DNA of 64,000 nucleotides from Meloidogyne chitwoodi (GCA_015183035.1 JACZZP010000016.1:806001-870000), one strand, 5' to 3'. Positions 34,301 through 52,351 are shown, counted from the stretch's first letter. The notes: generated by a model from the sequence alone, not told the origin. Made by a program: numbers and translations.

Positions 34301-37300
34301 CAACTGATTGATAAGCCCTATCGGGCTTTGGGGCGCGCTTCGCGCGCTGCTAGAAATTTAAAATGCTCTGCTGAGCTTCGCGAGAATCCCCACAAAAACA
34401 TACCATGGGTACCACTCAGATGGAACACAACTATGACCTTCGTCATCTGTTCTCGCCTAAAATTACATTAAAAAATTAAGTTACAAATTGCCTTTTCAGT
34501 GCCGCATTCAAATCTGGCACCAAAATAACCATCCAATTGAAATCCCGATATTTGAATATAAATTTAATGTATTATTCATTCGCTTTTTCAGTGCCACTAA
34601 AACTTGGCACAAAGTAACCTATCCCAATAAATTCATCATAGTCGATTACCTATTATGCCATTAAATCTCGTATTATTTTAAATTTACTTTTATTAGAATA
34701 TTTCATTGAAACACAAAGCTATGGCAACAAAACAACCCTTTCCATTGAATTTCTCATAGCGATTACTATTATTCATATAAATCCAGCCTACTTTTTATAT
34801 CCACACTTCGGTACTTACACTTCCTCGACCCTTTCATTGCAGATGGATGTCACACCTCGGGTCTTCGGCCCTCGGTTCTATAATTTCAGATGGATGCATC
34901 ATTGGCCTTCGACCTTCTGTTCATCACTTCAGATGGATGTCACACTCGGGCCTTCGGCCCTCGGTAACACTAATTTCAGATGGATGCATCACTTTGGTCC
35001 TACGGCCCACTTTTTATATATTTATTTGTTATTTGACCATTTCAGTGCCAAAATCAATTTTGGCACCAAAATGAACCTCCCATTGAATTCCCCATACTCG
35101 ATACCTATAATCCCAATGTTTTATCACTCTGATAGATGGATCACCTTGGGCCTTCACCCCATTGTTTCTTCATTATAGATGATCACCCCGGGCCTTCGGC
35201 CCTCGTTTCTTCATTTACAGTTGTACTTTTGTAAGTCTTCGGCCTCGATTCTTTAAAACAGATGGATCACCTCTGGCCTTCGGCCTCCGGTTCGTCATTT
35301 CAGATGGATGTCACACTCGGGCCTTCGGTCCTTGGTTCTTCAGTTCAGATGGATGTCACACTCGGGCCTTCGGCCCTCGGTTCTTCATTTCAGAAGGGTG
35401 TCTCTCCTCGGAATCTTCGGCCCTCGTTTCTTCATTGCAGATGGGTGTCACACCTCGGTGACACCACCATTCAGATGGATCCAATAATCGGGCCTTGTAT
35501 TGTCTTCGTCAAACTTGAACCTATTGGGAGTGTATTATTACTTCCTTTTTGTGCCCATGGCTGGTTGGTCTTCGCAAACTTGGACCTAATGGGAGTGTTT
35601 TCTCAGCTCGAGAATCTCTTTCTAATGAGCTATCATGTGTACATTGCAGTGGATGTCAGAACTCGGGCCTTCGGTTCTTTATTATAGATGGATCACCTCT
35701 GGCCTTCGGCCCTCGTTTTTTCATTGCAGATGGATGCCAAATCTCGGGCCTTCGGCCCTTGGTTCCATTATTTCTGATGGTTTCACCTCATAACCCTCAA
35801 AACTGGACTTTCAAACTCCCGAAACTTTGTCAAAATTGAACTAAAAATTTATAAAAAATATTTCTGGAATCAGCTCGTCGAGCTTTTAAATGATATATCA
35901 TCTGACTTCTTTGCTTCATTTTTGTGATCGGCAATTTTTGTCTCTAAATTTGAATGGGATTTTATGCCAAAAATTTCAAAAATTCATAAGGCACTCGTAA
36001 CATCATTGCAGATGGGTGTCTCACCTCGGGCCTTCGGTTCATAATTGCGGATGGATGTCACACCTCGGGCCTTCGGCCCTCGTTCTTTATCGCAGATGGA
36101 TGTCACAACTCGGGCCTTCGGCCCTCGGTTCTTCATTGCAGATGGGTGTCTCACCTCGGACCTTCGGCCCTTGTCAACATTACAGATGGATGTCAAATCT
36201 CGGGCCTTAAGCCCTCGGTTCATCATTGCAGATGGATGTCACGCCTTGGGCCCTCGGTTATTCATTATAGTTGTCACCTCGGGCCTTCACCCTCTATCAT
36301 TTTAGATGTGTTTCCTCTCATAGACCCCATATTTTAGATTTGAATTTCCGCAACTTGGTCAAAATTGACCCAAAAATTTTACAAAAAATTTTTTAGACTC
36401 AGCTTTATGAGGGCTTTCAAATGATATCTCATTTGCCCACATTACATTAATTTTGATGTTTGCCATTTTTTACCTCAAAATTTTGATATCATTTTATACC
36501 CAAAATTTTAAAAAATCATAACTTTTTAAAATTGACCTTTTTTTAAATTTTAAAATCTTAATAGGTTTTAAAATATATGCTTAATTTTCTAAAAATACAT
36601 TGAGTCCAATCCCATGAAAAAAATCTCAAAATTTTTTCAAAAAACCTAAAAATTTCGAATTTCACAAATTCGACCCTAACTACCTCTAACCTTAAAATTA
36701 TAAAAATTTTTCTTCATTTAGAAAATACGTTATTTTTTTATTTATTTATTAAAATTTATTTTAATCCAATCCGACCAAAACTCGAAGATTTAAGGTCGAT
36801 CGAAGTTACAACAAAATATTCCAAAAGGGTACCCCTTTGGAAATATAATTTTTTAATTATTTTTTATAAAAACGACTTTTAAGGGGTAATTGTACATTTG
36901 TACTTTTATAATTTGTACATTTGTACAATTGTACTTTTGTAAATTTGTACTTTTGTACAATTGTACTTCAATTTTGTACTTTTGGACATTTGTACTTTTG
37001 TAAATTGTACAATTGTACTTTTGTCATTTGTACATTGCTTCAGTTTTGCCTTGCTTCAACCCCTGCTTCAGAAACTTTGCTTCACATTTTCTCTTCTTTT
37101 ATGACAGGTCACTCTCAACTGATTGATATATCTTAAAGGCTTTTCAATTTTTTAAATCCTAAAAGATTTCGGGATTTTGAATTTTTGGCGTCCAATAACT
37201 ACCTTTCAAATTCGAATTTCGACCTCGAATTTTTTCCTACATATATCTACTTGTTCCAACTTAAAATCCTACCGTTGGAACTTTTCCGCTATCTCTTCTC

Positions 37301-38129
37301 CTTCCCGAAATAGCCATGTGACAATCGCGATTTAGGTACCAAGGAACCACGGTACCGAAAAATGAATAATTTTCCCAGATGCCCCATGAAAAGTACCCCC
37401 CAAGATGTTAAAGTTTCAGACCCCTAAATTTATCCGTTAAAGAGCCTTAATTTTTTTAAAGAACATTAGTTTATCTTTTATAGGTATATACTAACAATAT
37501 TTGATTAAATTAATTTTTATTTTTATTTAATTAAATATAAATATTTTTATTTTAAATATATTAAAAAATAACCGAAACAATAATACTATTATTATTTTCT
37601 TCTTCAAATTCATTCCATTTTAATAAATGATAATTATTTAATTCAGCAAATTTATTAATTAATTCTCTCTCATTTGGAGGTATTTTAATATTTAATTTAT
37701 AAATACCTAAAGCAATATGATTGATTACATCAAGACAATTACTATATAAAGTATATCTTTAAATTAAAATTATTAAATTAATTTAATTTAAATAAATACT
37801 TATAATGACTCTTTTCTCCAATAGAAAATCCATTATTATGTAAAATTCTTAAATTAAAAAAAATTTAATTTTATAATAAAATTAAATATATAAATATGTA
37901 CCTCATTTGTCTTAAAATTGTACTTTTTCCTGAATCTGATGGACCAAGTAAAAGTATTTTAATTATTCTTTTCTTTTTTTGTTCATATTCTTCTGATTCA
38001 AATATTTTATTCTAAATATTATATTAAATTAATTAATAAAAATAATTAATAATTAAAACATACAATTTGATTATGAACATAACGTCTTTTAGAATCTTTA
38101 AAACATAATAATGATTTTATAATTTCCAT
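31368..38129 (-). CDS. Divergent heterotrimeric G-protein alpha subunit, 368 aa
   Basis: Exons 38129-38064, 38011-37902, 37847-37800, 37756-37573, 32574-32492, 32440-32312, 32112-32057, 31991-31918, 31864-31711, 31665-31591, 31536-31477 and 31435-31368; every junction keeps phase. GTP-binding motifs: P-loop GPSDSGKST (usual GAGESGKST), switch I KCSTLGVYE, switch II DVGGQRTERRKWIHCF, NKKD, and ATD in place of the usual TCAT (here TNATD). The Mg-binding Thr and catalytic Gln are kept, but the switch-I Arg finger is Lys (about residue 188). There is no Gly2 or early Cys for myristoylation or palmitoylation in the usual place (MEIIKSLLCF; a Cys lies at position 9). The C-terminus is QAAMN. Length is normal. 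Intron 4 is about 5 kb of satellite. Resembles the fast-evolving nematode gpa genes used in sensory signalling. Confidence 0.9.
32760..37440. repeat. Satellite/higher-order repeat block in the G-alpha intron
   Basis: Three kinds of repeat alternate. (1) Units of about 45 bp with CAGATGGATGTCACACCTCG and the palindromic GGGCCTTCGGCCC core, at about 33140-33310, 34830-35780 and 36005-36310. (2) A block of about 500 bp starting AGACTCAGCTTTATGAGGGC, at 33388-33860, diverged at 35850-35990, and again at 36392-36890. (3) GTACTTTTGTAATTTGTACA microsatellite followed by a GACAGGTCACTCTCAACTGA segment, at 34145-34310 and 36885-37125. Open frames through it are artefacts of the repeats. Confidence 0.85.
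32881..32919 (+). mobile_element. Possible Helitron-type 3' terminus
   Basis: Hairpin GCGCGCTTCGCGCGC (32899-32913) lies two bases before CTAG, preceded by a second short palindrome. An almost identical arrangement ends at 34353 (hairpin 34333-34347). Helitrons end in a hairpin plus CTRR, so these fit, but no replicase or 5' TC end was found. Confidence 0.35.
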
Positions 38130-39325
38130 TAAATATTTAAATAAATTAGAAATTTAATTATATTATATTTTTTATATAATTTTAATATATCTTTAAAAAA
38201 TTTAAATTAATTTTAATAAATAATTAATAATAAAATATAATATTCAAAAAATAAAAAAATAAATTTAAATCAAGTTTAGTATTTAAAACAATTATAATTT
38301 TAAAAATAAAAATTGAATTATTTAAAGTACTACATAAATAATTATTTTTAATTATTCGTATGTCCAATTGCATGACTAAATTGTTTATTTACAAAAAAAT
38401 TAAAAATTTAATTTTTTATTTTTTTTTTAAATTAAAACATGCAAGATGACTAAAATATAGAAAATTCTAATTTTTATTTATATATTTTAAAATTGTATAA
38501 TTAATAGGTATTTTATAATATTTTTAATTATTTTTATATTTTATTTGATAATAATTTATTAAATTAATTAATTAAAATTTTTAATTTAAATTAAATTAAA
38601 AATTAAATTTTACTTTATAATTTATTAGATTTTTAAAATTACACGCGCGAATTTAATTAATTACCCAACCTTTATATAAAAATTTTTATTTATATTTTGT
38701 GATAAATTTTAGACAAAAGTATAAATAATTTTAGTATTTAAATTGCTAATAAAATAATTTCTAATGGAAAAAATAATATTTATAAAATAAATTAATTTTT
38801 ATTTAATAAAATAAATTTATTAAATTACTTCAATTAAATTAGACAAAATTTTATTAATAAAAAAAATTTTTTTAATTTAAAATTTAATTTTAAAACACTT
38901 GACATTTTATTATAATATAATTTATTTATAAAAGTACAAGTTTTGGAAACAAATATAAAATAAATTTTAAGAAAAGCACGTAAATCGTGTTAAATAAATT
39001 ATTAAATTTTAAATAAAAATTAAGTTTTTTATATAAAACTTTTTTTTTTATTTAAATTATTATTAAATTTCACCTGTAATAAATAAATTTAAAAAAATAT
39101 TTTTTAATTAAATAAATTTAAGTGCATAATTTAATTATTAATAAAATCATTAAAAAAAAATTATATAATTTAATAAATAATTATTTAAGGAATATAATGT
39201 TTAATTTTCTATTTTAATTTTTTTTAAATCTAAAAATTTTAATATATTTTTTCAAATTATTAAATTTATAAAAAAAATATATTTTTATAAATTAAATTAA
39301 ATAAAATAAAAATTAGAAATATAAA
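38130..39325. other. Bidirectional upstream region, G-alpha and receptor
   Basis: 1.2 kb of AT-rich DNA between the starts of two divergent signalling genes. Only homopolymers and simple AT repeats are seen; a CACGCGCG-like spot near 38642 and CACGTAAATCGTG near 38978 are the sole GC-containing palindromic motifs. Confidence 0.5.
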
Positions 39326-40764
39326 ATGTCTAATATTTCAACAACAATACTTCCATCAACAATATCAACACAAACAAATGAAACAGTTTTAGATATTTAT
39401 TTACAATTTGTTAAACAATGTGATGATCCTAAACGAAGAGATTTAACATTAACATCTACTGCTATAATTACTTTAATTATTTATGGAATTGGAATTCTTC
39501 TTCAATTAGCTGTTATTCCAGCTAATTATAAATTATCTAAACATAGATCTGCATTTAATTTATTATATCAAATTGTAAAATTTAAATTAAATTTTTTTAA
39601 TATTTAATTTATTTTAATTAAATATATATATTTATTTATTTATTTAAATAAAATTTAATTATTTTTATTTAAATTAAAGAATATTTTCGATACTTTATGG
39701 CTTTTTGAATATGTTTGGCTTTCAATTGAATTTTTAATTGGTACAAGATTAATTATTCCATATACTTTAGAAGCATATGTTTTTCGTTTTATTAATTTAT
39801 GTATTGACACTTTTTATGAACTTTTGGCTTTAAATCGTTCAATGTCTATCCTTTTACCAATTATTTATAATACTATTTTTAGTATAAAGTAATTTTTATT
39901 TTTTTAAATTTAATTTTCCTTTTTAGAATTACAAAATATTTAATTTATTTTGTTTGGATAATTGCTTTAATTTATTCAATTTATACTAATTGGTTACCTG
40001 AACGTCGTCCTTTCCACTGCCTCTCCCAATTAGGTTATTTTGAGCCTACAACAATGATTAAAAAGGTAAAATAATTATTTTTAATTTATTTAATTAAAAT
40101 TTAATTTTTAGGATCTTTTAGCAACACTTCCCGATACTACATTTTATGATACAATTCAAGCAATTGATGTTATTTTAGTATTTATTCCATTAATTGTTTA
40201 TGGCCTAACATTTATAAAAATATTATATGTTTTTATACAAAAAAAGTATTCAAAAACAGGTAAATAAATTATAAAATTGGTTAAATAATTTTTTTTAATA
40301 TTTTAAAAAATTAATTTCTAAAATTAAATAAATTTATTTAATTATGTACATATATTTAATTAAAAAAAATACCAATTTTTTATAAATATTAAACATTTAA
40401 TAATTATTTTTAAAAAATTAATTTAATTAATTAAGTTGAAGAACCTGTCACTACAATGCTTCAAAGTGAAGAAGAAAAAGAACAATTTACAAATTTAGAA
40501 TGTGAAAGAGTACGTTTATATTTAATGTGTTTATTAATTACTTGGCCATATTATATAAGTTATTCTCTTTATTTTTCTTCACGTATTTTTCAAATTAATG
40601 ACAAAATTGTTAGTATTATGGCTATTTTTTGGCAAATACTTGGAATGATATTTCATGTACAACAACCTTTGTGTATTTTACTTTTAAGTAAAGATATGAG
40701 ATTTGCTGTAAAAGAAGATTTTAAAGAATTTTGGAAAAAAATTAAAAATATTATATTAAATTAA
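39326..40764 (+). CDS. Nematode seven-transmembrane receptor, 357 aa
   Basis: Exons 39326-39574, 39680-39888, 39927-40065, 40112-40259 and 40436-40764, all in phase. The N-terminus is an extracellular Ser/Thr/Asn-rich tail with glycosylation sequons, followed by about seven hydrophobic segments: IITLIIYGIGILLQLAVI, a pair in exon 2, YLIYFVWIIALIYSIYTN, VILVFIPLIVYGLTFI, LYLMCLLITWPYYISYSL and a last one with IMAIFWQILGMIF. PxCIL near the end resembles the nematode NPxxY-like region, with a basic helix-8-like tail. There is a Cys in the second extracellular loop. It fits the rhodopsin-like serpentine chemoreceptor/peptide-receptor superfamily; the exact class (srw-like or orphan) is unresolved. 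Lies head-to-head with the G-alpha gene. Confidence 0.8.
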
Positions 40765-41084
40765 TTAATTAATTTTATTTTTTTAAAATGATTTTTTATA
40801 AAATTAATTTAATATTTTCAAACATTTTTTTAAAATTTTTTATTCTACCAATTAGTATTTTATTTCTTCAATTAATAAAAAAATATAAATTTTTAACACA
40901 TTTTTTTATTTAATTATTTTTGGATGTGTTACAAGGTCATTTTTATTATTTTTATAATATTTAGCAGTCCTTTTTTTATTATTTTGCGAAATTATTTTAA
41001 ATTAATTAAATAAATATATTGTTTGACTTTTATTTTTTGTTTATAATTAAAATAAGCTATTTTTTAATTTAAAATAATTAAAAA

Positions 41085-44000
41085 ATGCAAAATTATAATT
41101 TAATTATTTTCTGCTTTCTTATAACTATTTCTGCATGTTTTTGTTCACTTTTTTGTCCATTTACGGCATATCCCTCTTCAGATTCTGATTTTGGTAATTT
41201 TATATTATTAAAAATTAATTTTAAAAATAATATTTTTTAATCAAATAAGAAAATAAAATTATTAAAATAAAGCAAAATTTATTATAAAATGGACATTCTA
41301 CCCTGAACTCAAATTTCCAAAAAAACTAAACCTTTTTTCTATTTAATTATAAATTATTTAAAATTATTTTATAAATAAATTTCCATAATTTTTAAAAAAT
41401 CAGAAAAATTACGTGTTGAAGTAAACACACAAGATGACACAATTCAATTAGGTCAACAACCTATTTATCGCTTAAAAAAATCTTTATCAATTAATCATGA
41501 TTTTGAAGAAAATATTTTAAAAGAAGAAAAAGAACAAGGATTTAATTCTTCTAATGGTGAAAAACCTTTCCGATTGTTTACTCGTGCCCTAAGCTCAGAA
41601 TGTCCAAAGCGTGGATGTTTGCATGAATTGGCATTGGCAGAACCTAGAATACCTGGTTTTATTTTTTTAAAAAAGAAGAAAAAAGAATTAACAAATTTTA
41701 TGTTTATTTCCTTAATAAAAAATTAGAAAAAAGTCAAAAATTAATTTATTTATATTTTTAAAATTTAAAGGAACTCTTTTTTATCATACTGATACAATAA
41801 TGGGAAAAGTGATTCCTCCCGGATTTCTTACTGTTGAAGCTAATCCTAGACTTTATTGTGCAATAGTAAGCGACGATTGTGGTAAATTATTTTAATTAAT
41901 CAATTAAAAATATATTTTTTAAATTAAAATAAATTAATTATGATGCAAAAGTTCCAGTTCCAGTTCCGGAACTGGAACTACGGAACTACCAAATTTCTGG
42001 AACTGGTTTGGAACTGGAACTATGGAACTGTTTGATGCCTGGAACTGGTTTGGAACTAGTTCCTAAGATATATTTTACCCCCTAATTATCCCTTCATTTC
42101 TTCCTCTCGCACATAGAAAAAAATAAAAAAATGGAAGAAATTATCTATAATTTATTTAGTTTCCCTGTTGATGTATTTATGGTTGAGTGGTTAATGTGTT
42201 AGGCTACAGTGTAAATGGTTGTTGGTTCGATTCCAGGCAAAGGATTAATATATCGTTGTGTTAATTTTGATGCGGTTATTTTATTCTTTCATTTTCTAAC
42301 TTTTTAAATTTTTGAATCATAATAAATATTAATATTTTTTGCCTGCGGCTCTAAAAAAGATAAATTTTAGCAATTATACTGCAATAAATTAAAAAAATTT
42401 TTGCCTGCGGCACTGAACATCTTATACAGTGAACTAAGCATATCCTTGTAAATTATTTTTAAATATTTTTCTACTGAGAAAAAATATACGTCTCAAAGTT
42501 TAAGATTTTTCATACCTAAAATAGCCCCCTCTAAAACCATTTTGTTTAGATCATTTTTGGAATGAACGGATATACCAGCGCACGGATATAAAATTTTGAA
42601 ACAGATATGGATATAGACCACGCTGATATATCTGGATATGAACACTGAAATTTGTATAAGTGTACAGTTAGTTATACATCATAATTTACCCTTAATTCTG
42701 TTGGAAAAATGGGAAATTCATAATTTATAAAAAAATTTGTTCTTGGAACTGGAACTGCTTTGGAACTAGTTCCGGAACTGGAACTATGAAAATTAAAAAT
42801 TCAGTTCCGGAACTGGAACTAGTTCCATGGAAATTTTGGAACTTTTGCATCACTGGTGTCTAGTCGTTGATTAGACTTTAAAAATTATTTGAATAAATAA
42901 ATTTTAAATTAAAGGTGCAAATATTCCAATTTATCGCCACTTTAAGATGGTCGGTCCTCGAGTTTGTAAGTTTTACACATTTACTTTTACAAAAAAAAAT
43001 AAAATTTTAAATTAAAAATTAGACATTGAATCCAATCGAAAATAATTTAAAAAATTTAAAATTTTTCGATAATTTTCAAAACTACTGAAAAAATATAAAT
43101 AATATTAATAATAATATAAAAAAGATTATGCTTATTCAACGTCTCCTGAAATTGAACTTCCTGGTAATTTTACTCGAGAACAAATGCCAATGTGTTTTGG
43201 TTGGAGTAATGAAAGACCTTCTCCAGAAAATTTATTAAAATTAAAAAAACAAGAAAATACATCTTTAAATAATAAAAATGTATTAAAAATAAATGAAGAA
43301 AAAAAAGATAAAAAAACAAAGAAAAATAATAATAAAATAAAAATTGAAGGAAATGAAGAAAATAATTTAAAAATAAATAATGAAAATGAAGAAAAAGAAA
43401 TGAAAATGATAATTTTTGAAGAAGAAGAAGAAAATAAAAAAGGAGAAGAAAAAATGAAGAAAAAAATTAAAAATTTAGAAGATGAAGATGAATGCTTAAA
43501 AATTTCTCCAATTGATGAAATTAATTTAAAAAATGATAATAATACTAAAATTAAAAGAAAAAAATTTGCAAAATTAAATGTTTATGATAATAATAAATTA
43601 GGTAAATAAATAAATATTAAAATTATTTAGGAAGAAATTTCATAAAACACACCGGTGGATTTTATTAAATTTTAATTAATTTATTTTTTATCTAAATAAT
43701 TATTGATAAATCTTTTAAGGAACATTACATGATCATTTATATACAACAAACATTTCTGTTCCTTTAGAATACAAAAATAAGGTAAAAATTATTTTATTAA
43801 ATTAATTTAATTTATAAATTAATTTTTTTAAATAAATTAGAGTCAACTTGGTTTTGTTTTGTTAGATCCAATCCCTTCAAAATGCCCACAAAAATGTTTA
43901 AATAAAGTAGGCCAAATATTAGCAAATAGAAGTGAAGCACTTGGAATTTTTCGTAAATTTAATAAAAATTTATTTAAGTTATTTTTTTAAAAAAGCAATG

Positions 44001-44331
44001 AATGACCACAAAATTGTATTAATGGGAAAAGAAAGTGCTGATACTTTTTATTCTCCAACTGGTGAAATATTTTATTGTGCAAAGAAAGTAGGTCAATGTG
44101 GTGCTACTTTGCCAGTTAGACGTTATTGGCATTTGGTGGAAATGGGTAATTAATTAATTATTTTTAAATAAAATTTAATTATATTATTTATATATTTTTA
44201 TAAATTAATTATTTATTATAGATAGTATTTTAACTGTAAATAGCACAATACAACCGTCATTAAGTATTTCTACATGGGACGGTGTTATCTGCTATATTTG
44301 GGCTGATGAAGATAAAAATGTTAAAAATTGA
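41085..44331 (+). CDS. Secreted protein with duplicated Cys domain, 477 aa
   Basis: Exons 41085-41193, 41404-41655, 41771-41881, 42915-42965, 43125-43601, 43720-43781, 43841-43952, 43996-44145 and 44222-44331 are phase-consistent. Residues 1-20 are a signal peptide. Two related modules flank a Lys/Glu/Asn-rich linker encoded by exon 5. Module 1 has CPKRGC, a TIMGK segment, RLYCAIVSDDCG and PIYRHFKMV; module 2 has CPQKC, VLMGKES, IFYCAKKVGQCG and PVRRYWHLV. I do not know a name for the module. Intron 3 holds a 0.9-kb hAT-type element. It starts 320 bp after the receptor gene on the same strand, with no sign of an operon. Confidence 0.78.
41941..42855. mobile_element. hAT-type element with GTTCCAGTTCC ends
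   Basis: Inverted TGATGCAAAAGTTCC ends, followed internally by GTTCCAGTTCCGGAACTGG repeats, relate it to the element at 4792-5063. The right end reads CATCACTG as expected; the left end lacks the CAG and no target duplication is visible, so it is eroded. A tRNA-like stretch lies at 42178-42240. No transposase. Confidence 0.6.
42178..42240 (+). repeat. tRNA-derived (SINE-like) segment
   Basis: A-box-like TGGTTGAGTGGTTAATG and B-box GGTTCGATTCC in tRNA-like spacing; sister of the minus-strand copy at 2318-2397. Both are carried inside hAT-type elements. No valid anticodon arm. Confidence 0.45.
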
Positions 44332-44904
44332 TTTAAAAAAGAAAGATTTTAACTAATTATATCAAATATTTATTATCCCATTAATTTTATTTTAAATGAT
44401 AATTTTGTTTTAAATTAACAATTAATTATTAGAATTTGTTGCAGAAAAAGAATGTTCTTAAATAAAAATATAAGTATGCTATCAAAACATTGTAAGGGAT
44501 TCCCTAATTTATTAATTTAAACAAAATTATTTTCTGATAAAATAAATATATAATTTGCAAATTAAAAAAATTAAAAATTTAAAAATACCCGCCAAAATAA
44601 TAATTGTTAAAGACTGGCCACCAAATAATAAAAATAGATAAGAGTTTGGACCCAAAATTAACAAAAACAATAAACAATTTTGTAAACAGAAGAAAACAGA
44701 ACAAAATAATAAATAAATATATAAATACATTACATAGTACACCGAAAAAATAAATTAAAACATAATATTTTTTTACGTTATTACTCTTTCTTAAACAAAT
44801 AATTTAATTGTCAAAATTTGTCAGTTAAAATCCAAAATTTTTATGAATATTTTAAAATTTATTTTATACATCAATCATAATTTTAAAAGTCAACTGCTTA
44901 AGAG

Positions 44905-45060
44905 TAGGGTTGTTCCCCGTCGGGGGGGGGGGAGGACCACGGGGAAACTTTTCGGGGAATTTTTGGAAAGGGGGGGGGGGGGGGGGGGGGGGGACGGGGA
45001 AAATTGGAAAAAGTATCAAAATTCCCCGGGGTTCGGGGACGGGGGCGGGGAACAACCCTA
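44905..45060. mobile_element. hAT MITE with a 24-G run
   Basis: TIRs TAGGGTTGTTCCCC/GGGGAACAACCCTA with exact 8-bp duplications CTTAAGAG (44897-44904, 45061-45068). The interior is G-rich on the plus strand, including 24 consecutive G at 44970-44993. Confidence 0.85.
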
Positions 45061-46374
45061 CTTAAGAGTAGTCAGGCTTTTTAAAATATGATGGTCCCTA
45101 ACAAATTTTTTTTCTTTTTTATCTCTGATTTTTAACTTCGATTTTTTAAAGTTACAAATAGTCATTTCTTTTAGTCTCAAATTTTTTATCAATTACATAC
45201 CATCAATAGTTAATTATCACATTTCATGTAAATCATTTATTTTTTATTTTTAGATAAATGTATTTTCATACATTACTTTCTTATCTTAGGAAATGATTCA
45301 AATTAGTATGGGATGAAAAATTAGTAAGTGCCTGAAAAATCCATTTTATTATTTCAATTTAAATCTCCTCTAAAATAACAATGCAATCAAAAAATTTTCG
45401 ATAAAAATTGCAATAAATTTAAACTGAAAAATCTTCTAAAAGTAAGATATTTCTTAAACGGGGAGAGACTTTTTTCTTTCATATTTTATTTTCCTATTTT
45501 GCCCAGCCCTGGTATGTACATAAGTGAGAGAAAATAAGAATAAGGAAATATAATGCAGAAACGTTCTTCATTATACAAATTTGCAACTTGCTAATAAATT
45601 CTTTTAATTATTTTCCTCATTATATATAAGGAGGAAAATTGCTAAAAAATTAGCGAGCGCAACGTGTAAGGGGGGTGCCTTGGCAGAAAGTAAATGCATA
45701 GTATTTATTTAAATTTCTAGGTGTGTAGCCGAGGTTCTATCATAAAAAGATGTACGTACTATATGTAAATACACATTGATGTTAGTGGTCACGTTGCATC
45801 GCGATGATCTTTTTTAGAGAAAAATAGAATTCTAAAAGATAGAAAAATAAAACTGTATTTCACACATATTTAATTCCAAATAATAAAAATGCAGGGAAAG
45901 CTGTCTCATCGGAAGTAGGACAAGTAATTCAGCAACGACGCGTTTCCGCTGTCGATAAGGGAGACGCCTCCGACCTCCAAATGCATTTTTTGTGTGCATC
46001 CTCCATTATAGGCATTTTGTTGCCTACGTCCTCCAACACAGGCACCGGTATGTGTATTTACATATAGTACGTATATCTTTCTGTTACCCGCATTTCTCTT
46101 ACCCGTTTAACCATCAATGGACGACCCGTACCTGCATCAAGTCTCCCACTAAATACTTACCCACTTCATCGACGGGCCCGTGCCACTTTCCCTGACGTTG
46201 TAATTTGAAAATCAGAATATATATATATGTTCATCTTTATTATGACAAAAATTAAATAGGTTGTAAAAGTGGACGTTAACATGTCTAACAATCTAGTGGT
46301 CAGAGAGTGTTAAAAATATTAATTTGGCCTTCTGTTATTTTTATTATTTAAATGAGAAATGACATTCCTTTACC

Positions 46375-46517
46375 GGGTACAGCCCGAATAGTCGCCGGTC
46401 GAAAAGTCGCCGGCCAAATAGGCGCGCAATAGTATATCTAATGAAGAGAATTATAGATAAAAAGGAAGCGAGATATTACATGCGCTTTTTCGGCCGGCGA
46501 CTATTCGGGCGTGTCCC
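46375..46517. mobile_element. MULE-like MITE, 143 bp
   Basis: Inverted arms with GCCCGAATAGTCGCCGG and a mirrored copy, flanked by TCCTTTACC/TCCTTGACC (9 bp, one mismatch), a Mutator-type target length. It lies about 125 bp upstream of the ABC transporter start codon. Confidence 0.65.
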
Positions 46518-46641
46518 TCCTTGACCAAGTATTAGTTATTATTTTATCAAAATAATTTATTGATATTAACGCAATTTTCTAATTTCATTATAGAAACCGA
46601 GCGATTTTTTATAAGTAAACACTCACTTGATTCACACATCA

Positions 46642-52351
<5,710 letters not shown>

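Larger units (their letters stand above)
44332..46641. other. Gene-free interval with small transposons
   Basis: Contains the G-rich hAT MITE (44905-45060), the MULE-like MITE (46375-46517), and a pair of inverted 24-bp arms at about 45752 and 46050 (core TACTATATGTAAATACACA) enclosing unusually GC-rich DNA (45890-46200). I find no coding exon. An acceptor-like TTTCATTATAG at about 46592 could serve leader trans-splicing of the ABC transporter mRNA. Confidence 0.5.

Noticed and set aside
34232..36337. Many short open frames in the 34.2-36.3 kb region on both strands
   Set aside because: They translate the tandem GGGCCTTCGGCCC satellite, repeat the same peptide in several frames, and lie inside an intron of the G-alpha gene.
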